DNA from: Borrelia maritima
GTDB taxonomy: Bacteria; Spirochaetota; Spirochaetia; Borreliales; Borreliaceae
NCBI RefSeq assembly: GCF_008931845.1
Contig: NZ_CP044535.1
Span: forward strand, 62,001-126,000
Length of the DNA stretch: 64,000 nt
Direction: 5' to 3'
In this document: in pieces, positions 8,594-16,877 of the stretch
How positions within the stretch are numbered: position 1 is the stretch's first letter
Layout: the number at the start of each line of letters is the position of its first letter
The notes under the pieces: model-generated
The model's input: only the letters and a program-made list of their open reading frames with translations
Database searches by the model: none
Told to the model about the DNA's origin: nothing
Program-made: the position numbers and the translations under genes

Positions 8594-9984
8594 CATTAGT
8601 AATAGCCTTACTAATATTTACAATATACAAAATACACGCTCAAAGTAATATTGAGTATAACTTTTCCTACATAATTAATACAAAAAAAGAAAATATTGAC
8701 CTTAAAAAAGGCATTGAAAAACAATTGGACAAAATCTACGATAAAATAACAGAACATATCGTAAACAATAATAACAAGAATATCATTGAAGATATTTATA
8801 TAAATCAAGATATAATAAAAACAGAACTTGAAATTAGCAAATTAAGAGAAGAAATGGATAAAAAAAAACTTCAAAACATAATAAACTCCAAAGAAAAGCA
8901 TAGCACCAATACTAAAATTAATGAGCTTAAAAAAAATATTCAAAATATTAACAGCAAGCAAAAAAAATTTGCAGAATATTTTAATAATTTAAAAAAACTA
9001 AAAGTAAAATATAAAAAAATCGAAGAACAAATAAACATATCAGATTTAAATAAAGAATTTTTCATAAGAGAAGCATTATTTTTTATTAACTATATTGATC
9101 TGAAAAAAATAGAAAATTATTATTTACTAGAAATTAGTAACATCACCCCTGAAAAAATTGAGACTAAAAAAGCGGTATTTAAAACATCATCTTCTATTAA
9201 TGAAATTGCGGATAAAATCACAAGCCAAAGTTTCAAAGAAATATTGGGTAGAGAATTTTTAAAAATCAATATTAATGTCAAAAACAACCCAGATGCAAAA
9301 ATCTATATAAATGAAAAATTTGTTTCAAAAGGAATCTATTACGATAATATTTTTGACATTTCTAAACTCCCAAACCAAGAGATTGAAATACAAATCACAA
9401 GTACAAATTTCGAAAACTACTATATTAAAAGAAAAGTAAAAAATGCAGATTCAATAATATTAAATATTGACTTAAAAAGAACAATCTCTAAAAAAGTATC
9501 AATTACAAGCAATGTAGAATCTAAAGTTTTTAAAAAAGGCATATTTATAGGAGAAACCCCAATTGAAATTGAAAAACCGGAAAATCAAGACATCATTTTG
9601 CTTAAATCTCAAGGGTATAAAGATAGATTCAAATTAATAAATAAAGATGAAGATCAAGTACAAATAGAAATGATAAAAACCAATAAAAATAGACTTAGTG
9701 ATGCAAGAGATAAATTTTATGTTAATTTGGCTGTTTTTACATTAAGTACAATAGGAGCCATTTTTGCAGGAACATTAATTAATAATTCAGAAACACTTTA
9801 CAAAATAACTGGTAATCATTTTCTAAACCAAAAATTAACAGCTGAGGATGTTTATATGGCAAAAGCAGAACAAATGACTGCAACATTTCTATTTGGAGCA
9901 GGTATCACTTTAACTATTGGCAGCTTTATTTCATTAATAACTCATTTAGTAAAATACATTAAAGAAGCAAATCTAGGAGAATAG
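8575..9984 (+). CDS. Exported PEGA-domain protein with C-terminal membrane helices
   Basis: A 469-residue envelope protein of unknown function. Residues 1-22 are a signal peptide or anchor (LTLVIALLIFTIYKIHAQS). Residues about 40-160 are a Lys/Glu/Asn-rich coiled-coil-like region. Two PEGA-like beta domains follow: one with NNPDAKIYINEKFV, the other with ESKVFKKGIFIGETPIEIE and LLKSQGYKDRF. Two hydrophobic helices near 382-402 and 435-458 suggest membrane anchoring at the C-terminus. PEGA domains usually occur in surface or periplasmic proteins and bind cell wall or other proteins. The start lies inside prfB, which suggests coupled translation; ftsY follows 36 bases later. Confidence 0.7.
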   Translation: MEKLKLTLVIALLIFTIYKIHAQSNIEYNFSYIINTKKENIDLKKGIEKQLDKIYDKITEHIVNNNNKNIIEDIYINQDIIKTELEISKLREEMDKKKLQNIINSKEKHSTNTKINELKKNIQNINSKQKKFAEYFNNLKKLKVKYKKIEEQINISDLNKEFFIREALFFINYIDLKKIENYYLLEISNITPEKIETKKAVFKTSSSINEIADKITSQSFKEILGREFLKININVKNNPDAKIYINEKFVSKGIYYDNIFDISKLPNQEIEIQITSTNFENYYIKRKVKNADSIILNIDLKRTISKKVSITSNVESKVFKKGIFIGETPIEIEKPENQDIILLKSQGYKDRFKLINKDEDQVQIEMIKTNKNRLSDARDKFYVNLAVFTLSTIGAIFAGTLINNSETLYKITGNHFLNQKLTAEDVYMAKAEQMTATFLFGAGITLTIGSFISLITHLVKYIKEANLGE

Positions 9985-10020
9985 GCTTAATAATTAGCAA
10001 TAAAATAGGAGAACAAAATT

Positions 10021-10866
10021 TTGGGAATTTTAGAAAAAATAAAAAATTTATTTAAAAAAGAACAACAAGAAAATGTTATTGAAAACCTAGAAGACATTCT
10101 ATTAGAATCAGACATTAATAATGAAATTGTAATAGAAATAACAAACAAATTAACAAAAGAAAAAAATAAAAACGAACAAACTATTATTGAAAAACTAAAA
10201 GAACTTTTAAGTAATTATATTAACACAAAAAAATTTACTCTAGAAAATAACAAATTAAACATTTTACTAATAGTTGGCATAAATGGAATTGGAAAAACAT
10301 CAAGTATAGCAAAACTTGCAAATAAATTAAAAAATGAAGGCAAAAATATATTAATATCGGCTGCTGATACATTCAGAGCAGCTGCAATTGAACAAATGAA
10401 AATTTATGGAGAACAAATAGGTGTTCGAATAATATCTCAAAACCAAGGAAGCGATCCATCGGCTGTAATATTTGACAGCATTTCAAGCGCTAAGCTTAAA
10501 AATTACGATGCATTAATTATTGACACAGCCGGAAGATTGCAAAATAAAGAAAATTTAATAAAAGAGCTTAAAAAAATAAACAATGTAATATTAAAGCAAA
10601 TAAATAATACTAACATCAATTATCAAAAAATACTTGTAATCGATTCTACTATTGGGAAAAATGCAAATAGCCAAGCAGAAATTTTTAATAAAGCAATAGA
10701 AATAGACGGAATAATAATCACAAAACTTGATTCATCCTCAAAAGCAGGTGCAATAATAAACATTTCAAAAATTCTCAAAAAACCTATATACTTTACTACC
10801 TTTGGGGAAAAACTAGAAGATATTAAAGAATTTGATATAAATGAATATTTTAATAAATTGCTATGA
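10021..10866 (+). CDS. ftsY: Signal recognition particle receptor FtsY
   Basis: A 281-residue SRP GTPase that docks SRP-bound ribosomes at the membrane for co-translational insertion. Motifs in order: G1 GINGIGKTSSIAKLA (about 88-102), DTFRAAAIEQMKIYGE, G3 DTAGRLQNKENL and G4 TKLDSSSKAGA. It consists of the NG domain only; the long acidic A domain of E. coli FtsY is missing, as in many bacteria. G1 has Ser where most have Thr-Thr, and the usual DATTGQNA block reads DSTIGKNA. The start is TTG at 10021 with AGGAG at 10007-10011. The stop overlaps the next start by ATGA. Confidence 0.95.
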   Translation: MGILEKIKNLFKKEQQENVIENLEDILLESDINNEIVIEITNKLTKEKNKNEQTIIEKLKELLSNYINTKKFTLENNKLNILLIVGINGIGKTSSIAKLANKLKNEGKNILISAADTFRAAAIEQMKIYGEQIGVRIISQNQGSDPSAVIFDSISSAKLKNYDALIIDTAGRLQNKENLIKELKKINNVILKQINNTNINYQKILVIDSTIGKNANSQAEIFNKAIEIDGIIITKLDSSSKAGAIINISKILKKPIYFTTFGEKLEDIKEFDINEYFNKLL

Positions 10867-11891
10867 AAAAAACAAAATTAATATTTCTTATATTTATCCC
10901 ACAAATCATTTATGCAAAAAGCTATTTTGCATCTGATGCATTTTTCAATAAATACCAAAAATTAAGCGAAAAACCAAAAGAGGGATTTTACATTGAGTAT
11001 TATTCTATTGATGACACTGAAAAACTTTACTTATACAAAGAAAAAAATTTAATAAAATACAAGACAATTCAAACAATAGAAAATACAAAAAAAATCACAT
11101 TTTATGATACAAAAGACATAAAAAGAAAAGAAGAAGTTTACGACAATTTAAATAATAAAATACAAGAAATTGAATATAACAATAAGGGAAAAATTCTTGA
11201 AACAGCAAATTACTTTTATGAAAACGGCAACTTAATATCTAAAAATTTAAAAATAATAAATCAAAAACCAAAACTAATACATTACTCCAAAGATGAAAAT
11301 GGTAAATTACTAAAAATAACGGGATCAAATTTTCAAATTTGGAACTATGGAATTAATGGTGACATAAAATCTACATATTTTGACATCAAAAAATCAACAA
11401 CAAAAGTGATAAAATACGATGACAAAAAAAGAAATTTAAACAGTACAATAATTGCTAATAATAAAACAAAATCCAAAGAAAAAAACCAATATCTAGATGA
11501 CCAAAAAACAGTAAATACCTTTGAAGAAGACAATACAAAAATAATATCCACCTACCAGGGGAACAACCTAATTAAAGAAGAAACATATAAAAACAATGAA
11601 CTTATAAAAACAAATGATTTTCAATACAACGAATCTGATATGATAATTTTTCAAAACACTAAAGAAAAGGATAAAGACCAATACACTAATACTAAAATTG
11701 AATACGAATATAACCAAGACAATCAATTAAAAATTAAAAAAATTTATGAAAACGATATAATTTATCTAAAAGCCGAATACCATAATGATAATGAATATGA
11801 AGAAGAAATATACTACAATAAAAAGCCTGCTCTTAGAGTAAAGCACAAGAATGGAAAAGTTACCGAAGAAAAACCAATAGGAACAAATTAA
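10863..11891 (+). CDS. Exported protein with Tyr/Asn-rich repeats
   Basis: A 342-residue protein of unknown function. Residues 1-18 are a signal peptide (KLIFLIFIPQIIYAKS). The rest is a run of short beta units of about 20-25 residues with recurring patterns such as YDNLNNKIQEIEYNNKGK, NYFYENGNLISK, IKYDDKKRN, FQYNESDMI and YEYNQDNQLKIKKIYEN. These resemble MORN-, YwqK- or RHS-like tyrosine/glycine repeats. The rich Lys/Asn/Glu content suggests a periplasmic or surface location. It overlaps ftsY by four bases and is directly followed by the LolC-like permease, so it may serve the envelope or lipoprotein traffic; that is inference from position. Confidence 0.7.
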   Translation: MKKTKLIFLIFIPQIIYAKSYFASDAFFNKYQKLSEKPKEGFYIEYYSIDDTEKLYLYKEKNLIKYKTIQTIENTKKITFYDTKDIKRKEEVYDNLNNKIQEIEYNNKGKILETANYFYENGNLISKNLKIINQKPKLIHYSKDENGKLLKITGSNFQIWNYGINGDIKSTYFDIKKSTTKVIKYDDKKRNLNSTIIANNKTKSKEKNQYLDDQKTVNTFEEDNTKIISTYQGNNLIKEETYKNNELIKTNDFQYNESDMIIFQNTKEKDKDQYTNTKIEYEYNQDNQLKIKKIYENDIIYLKAEYHNDNEYEEEIYYNKKPALRVKHKNGKVTEEKPIGTN

Positions 11892-13145
11892 ATGGGTATA
11901 AGAAATTTTTTGCTTAAAAAATTAATATTAGAAGAAAAAAATAGCCTAGCCCTCACAATTGTAATAATATTAAGTATTGCCTTAGGTGAAATAATAATTA
12001 TCCTAACAATATCGATAATGAACGGCTTCCAAAACGACTTTTTCCTTAGCATTACAAATGTAGAAAGCGGAAATTTGAAAATAGAAAATGAACTTACTCA
12101 AGAAGAAATCGAAGAAATTAAAAAAATTGAAGGAATAAAACACATAAATAAAATATACGAAACACAAGGCATTGGAATTCAAAATTATTATTATCCGACT
12201 ATTTTAAATGTCATTGCAATTGATATTGAAAATCTCAAAAAAGACCAAAATTTTATTTCATTTACAGGACTTAATGAAGATGAAATGGATATTAAAGATA
12301 ATGAGGTCATCATTGGAAATGTACTTTCCCACAATTTCAACTTATTTGAAAATGATACACTGGGATTAATAATCACAGATGAAATAAAGTTTTTTATCTC
12401 ATTAGAAAATGATATAAAAAACTTTAAAATAAAATCGATTTTCAAAAGCAATTATGCAAAAATAAATGAAACTTTAATTTTTATGAACATAGACTATTTC
12501 ATTAAAAATAAAATTTTAAATAATTCAAGTATTAATTACCAAATAAAAACAAAAAATTTAAATCCAAGTAACAAATTAATTAAAAAGATCAAAGCTGTTA
12601 ACCCAAAAATCAAAGTAAAAACTTGGAATGAATACAATAAAGAATTCTACAAAACATTGAAAATAGAACGAAATACAATGTTAATTATTTTAACAAGCAT
12701 TTTCATTGTTATTGCCGTTAATGCATACTATCTACAAAAAAGAATAATAATAAATAAAAATAAAGCTATTTTAATACTATTAGCTATGGGGCTTAGAATA
12801 AAAAAAATAAAGCAAATTTTTTTTATTCACGCAATAATAATCTGCACTATAGGAGGCCTTCTAGGTTTGTTGCTGGGAATTTCTATTTCCTTAAATATAA
12901 ATGAAATTTTAAAAATAATTGACAATCTGGCAAACGTCTTAATAATTTTTTTAAATAAAATATTGGCCTTAGAAATAGCTAGCATTAAAATACAAATAGT
13001 AAAAAACACAATTACTCCCAAATTATTTTTAAGTGATTTAGCATTTACTTTCTTTTTTGCATGCTTTTCTACAATATATTCAAGCTTAAAAGTAACAAAA
13101 CAAATTGGAAGTCAAAAAAACATTGAAACTATAAATGGATCATAA
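11892..13145 (+). CDS. LolC/LolE-type ABC permease (MacB/FtsX fold)
   Basis: A 417-residue membrane subunit of a lipoprotein-releasing ABC exporter. One helix lies at about 18-42 (LTIVIILSIALGEIIIILTISIM), followed by MNGFQNDF, a typical LolC/LolE start. A large periplasmic domain spans about 45-250, and three more helices lie in the C-terminal half, with ALEIASIKIQ between them. The family extracts lipoproteins from the inner membrane and passes them to LolA. ATPase and second permease genes follow directly, which supports the call. The start follows the upstream stop without a gap. LolC and LolE cannot be told apart from sequence alone. Confidence 0.85.
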   Translation: MGIRNFLLKKLILEEKNSLALTIVIILSIALGEIIIILTISIMNGFQNDFFLSITNVESGNLKIENELTQEEIEEIKKIEGIKHINKIYETQGIGIQNYYYPTILNVIAIDIENLKKDQNFISFTGLNEDEMDIKDNEVIIGNVLSHNFNLFENDTLGLIITDEIKFFISLENDIKNFKIKSIFKSNYAKINETLIFMNIDYFIKNKILNNSSINYQIKTKNLNPSNKLIKKIKAVNPKIKVKTWNEYNKEFYKTLKIERNTMLIILTSIFIVIAVNAYYLQKRIIINKNKAILILLAMGLRIKKIKQIFFIHAIIICTIGGLLGLLLGISISLNINEILKIIDNLANVLIIFLNKILALEIASIKIQIVKNTITPKLFLSDLAFTFFFACFSTIYSSLKVTKQIGSQKNIETINGS

Positions 13146-13827
13146 AATGGAAAATATATTAATTATAAAAAATCTCTACAAGGCATACAAAAAAAATAAA
13201 ACAAAAATTCAAGTAATAGAAAATTTAAACTTAACTGTAGAAAAAGGTGAATTTATTTCAATTCAAGGGAAAAGTGGCTGTGGTAAATCAACCCTTTTTA
13301 ATATGATTTCGGGAATTGATAAAATAGATTCTGGAGAGATAATATCTTGCGGAATATGTTTAAAAAATGCAAATGAAAAAACATTGAGTTTGTATAAAAA
13401 CAGGCAAATAGGTTTAGTATTCCAAAATTATAATTTAATAAATGAGTTTAGTGTAATTGAAAATATAATTTTACCCCAAATCATCTCAGGCCAAGAAACA
13501 AAAGTAACAATAAATAAAAAAGCTGTGGATCTAATGAAAATACTAAAAATAGAAAACAGAGCAAAACATTACCCTTCAGAGCTCTCGGGGGGCGAATCAC
13601 AAAGAGTTGCCATTGCTAGAGCACTAATTAATGAACCTGATATAATATTGTGTGATGAGCCTACAGGAAATTTAGACTTAAGCACAGCTAAAACCGTAGA
13701 AAATCTACTTATCAACACAGCAAAAAATTTTAAAAAAACCTTAATACTAGTTAGTCATAACCCACAATTTGCAAACAAAGCAGATTCAAAATATGAATTC
13801 AAAGATAGGACATTAAAAAAACTATGA
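13135..13827 (+). CDS. lolD: LolD-type ABC exporter ATPase
   Basis: A 230-residue ATPase of the LolD/MacB subfamily that powers lipoprotein release. Walker A is GKSGCGKSTLFN (about 43-54), the Q loop is VFQNYNL, the ABC signature is LSGGESQRVAIARAL, and Walker B is ILCDEPTGNLD, followed by the switch SHNP. The first ATG overlaps the upstream gene by 11 bases; an ATG at 13147 with GGATC before it is an equally good start. It is flanked on both sides by permease subunits, the LolC-D-E order. In spirochetes this system feeds the abundant outer-membrane lipoproteins. Confidence 0.92.
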   Translation: MDHKMENILIIKNLYKAYKKNKTKIQVIENLNLTVEKGEFISIQGKSGCGKSTLFNMISGIDKIDSGEIISCGICLKNANEKTLSLYKNRQIGLVFQNYNLINEFSVIENIILPQIISGQETKVTINKKAVDLMKILKIENRAKHYPSELSGGESQRVAIARALINEPDIILCDEPTGNLDLSTAKTVENLLINTAKNFKKTLILVSHNPQFANKADSKYEFKDRTLKKL

Positions 13828-15077
13828 TGTTTCTAAAGCTAATAGAAATTACAAAAATTGCTTATATAATTTTTAAAAATTCAACAAATAAAATAGCTTT
13901 AATAGGCTCTGGAATATCATTAAGCTTAGTAATGATCCCATTAATTATTGTCTACTATATGTCGAGCAATATTATGACTTCTACTATTAATAAATACATT
14001 GAAAGTGAAGGATTTTTCATACAAATAGAATACAACGACACAAATAAAACCAATTACCTAAAAGACAGATTAAGCTCATTTAAAAACAAATATAATTATA
14101 AAGATTTAAATTATTTTTTTGAGAAAAGAACTTATGGAATTATTGGAAATAATAAAAAACAAGGTTTGTTAATAAGAGCAATAGAAAATGAATTCATATT
14201 AAAAAACAAATCAATAAAATTAATAAAAGGTATTAAAAATTTAAAAAAAGATTCTATACTCATTTCAAATCAAATAAAAAATAAACTTAATTTAAATCTA
14301 AATGAAAAAATTGACATTTTGATTCCAAATACAAAAAACAACAAAATAATACCTAAAATAAAAAAGTTTAATATCTCAGGAATAATTGAAACAGGACTAA
14401 AAGATATTGATAATAATTTAGTGTTAATTTCTTTTGAAAACGAAAATTTAATGTCAAAAAAATTTTCAAAAAGCATAATTGGGCTTAATACAAATTCCAA
14501 CTCCATAAAAACCAATGAAATCTTAAAACAGAATTTAGAAACTGAATTTCAAGAATTTCAAATACAAACATTTTATGAACTTTACTTAAATAAATATAAT
14601 AATTTAGATATAAGTAAAAAACTTTTAATATTCATTATGGCTTTGATCATAATATTTGCAAGCATTAATATATCTTCATCTCTTTCAATGCTTATTTTTG
14701 AAAATAAAAAGAAAATTGCAATATTAAAATCCATTGGAATGAATAATTTAAACATAAAAATAATATTTCTTTTGATATCATTCACATTAAGTACCATCTT
14801 TTGTGGAATTGGAATAATAATTGGAAATTATTTAACACTTAAAATATCTTATTTAATAAACTTTGTTGATAATGTTTTAAACTTTTTTTTAAAAATACTT
14901 GGAGAAGAAAATTCTGAAATATTAAATCCAGAATATTATGTTTCCGAATTCCAAATACATTTAAGCCTAAGCTTTAGCTTAACACTTCTTGGCATGTATA
15001 TGTTAATAAACATTTTAACCACGCTGATTCCACTTAACATTGTTTCAAATTTAAAAGAAAAAGAAATCTTAAGATAG
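13824..15077 (+). CDS. LolE/LolC-type ABC permease
   Basis: A 417-residue second permease of the Lol exporter. It has one N-terminal helix (about 22-45, containing LIGSGISLSLVMIPLIIVYY), a periplasmic domain of about 210 residues, then three helices. The conserved loop FENKKKIAILKSIGMNNLNIKIIF is of the FtsX type (FENKKKIAILKSIGM reads as E-IGILRAIGA of the family). It overlaps lolD by ATGA. The gene ends the plus-strand run; eight bases later the minus-strand gene 15086-16384 ends, so the two converge. Confidence 0.85.
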   Translation: MMFLKLIEITKIAYIIFKNSTNKIALIGSGISLSLVMIPLIIVYYMSSNIMTSTINKYIESEGFFIQIEYNDTNKTNYLKDRLSSFKNKYNYKDLNYFFEKRTYGIIGNNKKQGLLIRAIENEFILKNKSIKLIKGIKNLKKDSILISNQIKNKLNLNLNEKIDILIPNTKNNKIIPKIKKFNISGIIETGLKDIDNNLVLISFENENLMSKKFSKSIIGLNTNSNSIKTNEILKQNLETEFQEFQIQTFYELYLNKYNNLDISKKLLIFIMALIIIFASINISSSLSMLIFENKKKIAILKSIGMNNLNIKIIFLLISFTLSTIFCGIGIIIGNYLTLKISYLINFVDNVLNFFLKILGEENSEILNPEYYVSEFQIHLSLSFSLTLLGMYMLINILTTLIPLNIVSNLKEKEILR

Positions 15078-15085
15078 TTAAAAAA

Positions 15086-16384
15086 TTATTTAATAATCAC
15101 ATTATAAATTTTAATAGATGAAAAATCCTTTTCAATTGTAGGATAAATCTCATTTGGGAAAATTGTACTAATTGTAAAACTCTGTTTAGATTTAGATTTC
15201 AAAAAAGAATTAGAAGAAGAGATTAATTTACGTCTCAAAGACCTAATTATTTTGCCCTCCTTATCAATATAGCTGATTCCAATTTCCAAATTTTTAACAA
15301 CATCCCTTGAAGAATTGAAAACTTCTATCACAGTATTTGCCTTACAAATCCCAAAAGAATTTTTAAAATAATTTCCAATATATTTAAATTTTAATGTAAA
15401 AGAATCTGAATCAAGATTGACACCAATTTTGTCATCAACATTCTTAAAAAAATCAATATCAATTATATCCAATACTATTTTCTTAGGGTTAACATCAATA
15501 GCTCTTGGGATACTCGATATAACATCAATTGGAATATAAACATTTTTACCCCACTTTGCAGAAAAATCACTTTCTTTGGCAAAAACCTGGTTAAAAACAG
15601 ATTTGCCAAGATCATCGTAAATTGTAACTCTGTAAGAAATCTTTTTAACAGGATGAGTTGTTGAGACAACACCGGCTTTAAGCTGGTATAAATGCGCATC
15701 TTCAAACACTAAAACTTTGGCATCTTCTATTTCTATGTAATATAAATCCTTAGGATCTGAAATAAGATTAGCAGCTTCAACTACTAAATCCGTAGCCATA
15801 GTAATAGGAGGAAGACCTTGCGATGTATAAGAAGGAGTAAATTTTTCTTTTAAAGACATTTTACCATTTCCATTCAAACCAATAAAACCCTGAAAAGATC
15901 TGTAAGTAATTAAAGAAATAAAAAATATTAAAATGGAACTCAAAGTTAATATTAACATTCTGTTCTTGGATTTTTTAGACTCATAATAGTCAATTAAATC
16001 TAAATCATTTCTTATTCCAAATTCTTTTGCTTGCAAAATTACATGCATCATTTTTTTTTTAGATTCTTTAGTATTTAACTTATCGGTAATTTCTTTAAAA
16101 AGAAAAAAAAATAAACTAAAAGTTGATTTATTATGAAGAGAATAAAAATAGACGGATTCAAGCTCTCTAAAAGCAATATCTACCTTACCCATATCAAAAA
16201 ATCTTTTAACTCTGGCATAAGATCTTTTAAAATGAAATTCTATATTCTCAATATCATTATCAGAAATATCTGATACTTCAATAATATTTTTGATACTCTT
16301 TTTGGTTAAAATCTTATTCCTATGTTTCCTAAGTTTTGATAAATAAACTTTAATTCTATCTTCAGATGTTTTACGACTATTCAT
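15086..16384 (-). CDS. Single-pass membrane protein of unknown function
   Basis: A 432-residue protein I do not recognise. Residues 1-140 are charged and helical and presumably cytoplasmic; one hydrophobic helix lies at about 143-163 (MLILTLSSILIFFISLITY); the remaining 270 residues are predicted beta-rich and extracytoplasmic, with a stretch NGNGKMSLKEKFTPSYTSQG just after the membrane. There is no signal-peptide cleavage site. The start overlaps the end of the small upstream gene by eight bases, so they are translationally coupled. It is probably a Borrelia or spirochete-specific envelope protein. Confidence 0.7.
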   Translation of the reverse strand: MNSRKTSEDRIKVYLSKLRKHRNKILTKKSIKNIIEVSDISDNDIENIEFHFKRSYARVKRFFDMGKVDIAFRELESVYFYSLHNKSTFSLFFFLFKEITDKLNTKESKKKMMHVILQAKEFGIRNDLDLIDYYESKKSKNRMLILTLSSILIFFISLITYRSFQGFIGLNGNGKMSLKEKFTPSYTSQGLPPITMATDLVVEAANLISDPKDLYYIEIEDAKVLVFEDAHLYQLKAGVVSTTHPVKKISYRVTIYDDLGKSVFNQVFAKESDFSAKWGKNVYIPIDVISSIPRAIDVNPKKIVLDIIDIDFFKNVDDKIGVNLDSDSFTLKFKYIGNYFKNSFGICKANTVIEVFNSSRDVVKNLEIGISYIDKEGKIIRSLRRKLISSSNSFLKSKSKQSFTISTIFPNEIYPTIEKDFSSIKIYNVIIK

Positions 16385-16697
16385 TGTCTTCTAATTCATC
16401 AACTTTTTTTAAAAGCCAATAAGCAATATTTCTGGCAGTAGTCTTTGTAATAGAAATTCCTATAAAAGAATTAATTAATACTATTTTTCCCTCTTCTCCG
16501 CGTTTTAGCTCTTTTGAAGCCTCTTCCAAAACACCTTCTTTGGTTTTTGTGTAAGCAATATCCTCAGAAATCTCAGTAGACTCGAAAACAAGATCACAAA
16601 AAATTTCTCCCGCATTAGTTATATTCCCATAAATATTATTAACAGGAATTAATTTATAATCCTCAGCTTTTTCAAACCTATAAATTACTTCTTTCAT
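16377..16697 (-). CDS. Small conserved acidic protein, probable leaderless mRNA
   Basis: A 106-residue soluble protein of unknown function starting MKEVIYRFEKAEDYKL and ending in acidic residues (KKVDELEDNE). A longer reading frame to 16733 exists, but its first 12 codons lie across a well-formed promoter: -35 TTGGTT, 17-base spacer and TATACT at 16705-16710. The start at 16697 is therefore preferred. It lies seven bases after the -10 box, so the transcript probably begins at or next to the ATG. There is no Shine-Dalgarno sequence. It is the first gene of a two-gene unit with 15086-16384 and diverges from sufS. Confidence 0.7.
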   Translation of the reverse strand: MKEVIYRFEKAEDYKLIPVNNIYGNITNAGEIFCDLVFESTEISEDIAYTKTKEGVLEEASKELKRGEEGKIVLINSFIGISITKTTARNIAYWLLKKVDELEDNE

Positions 16698-16704
16698 ATA
16701 AACG

Positions 16705-16733
16705 AGTATACCATAATCAAAATACATAACCAA
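16705..16733 (-). promoter_or_regulatory. Promoter for the small acidic protein gene
   Basis: On the minus strand: TTGGTT (16728-16733), a 17-base spacer ending in TGG, and TATACT (16705-16710), a good sigma-70 type promoter with an extended -10. The ATG follows seven bases later. Confidence 0.6.
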
Positions 16734-16772
16734 TAAACAAATTTATACAAAAAATTAATTTCAATTCTAAAA

Positions 16773-16800
16773 AAAATGATTATTAATTAATAATCATTTT
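16773..16800. repeat. Perfect 28-base palindrome between divergent genes
   Basis: AAAATGATTATTAA followed directly by its exact reverse complement. It lies upstream of both the minus-strand gene at 16697 and sufS at 16878. That position suits an operator shared by the two promoters better than a terminator, because no transcript ends here. No matching regulator is identified. Confidence 0.6.
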
Positions 16801-16830
16801 AAACTTTTTTTATGAAATAAAAAATAATGA

Positions 16831-16836
16831 TATAAT
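16831..16836 (+). promoter_or_regulatory. -10 box for sufS
   Basis: TATAAT lies 41 bases before the sufS ATG, with a weak TTTATG 16 bases upstream (16809-16814). AAAGGA at about 16860 and AAGG closer to the ATG are possible ribosome sites. Confidence 0.45.
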
Positions 16837-16877
16837 AATTAAAAGCTAAAAATCAGAAGAAAGGAACTTGTAAGGAT

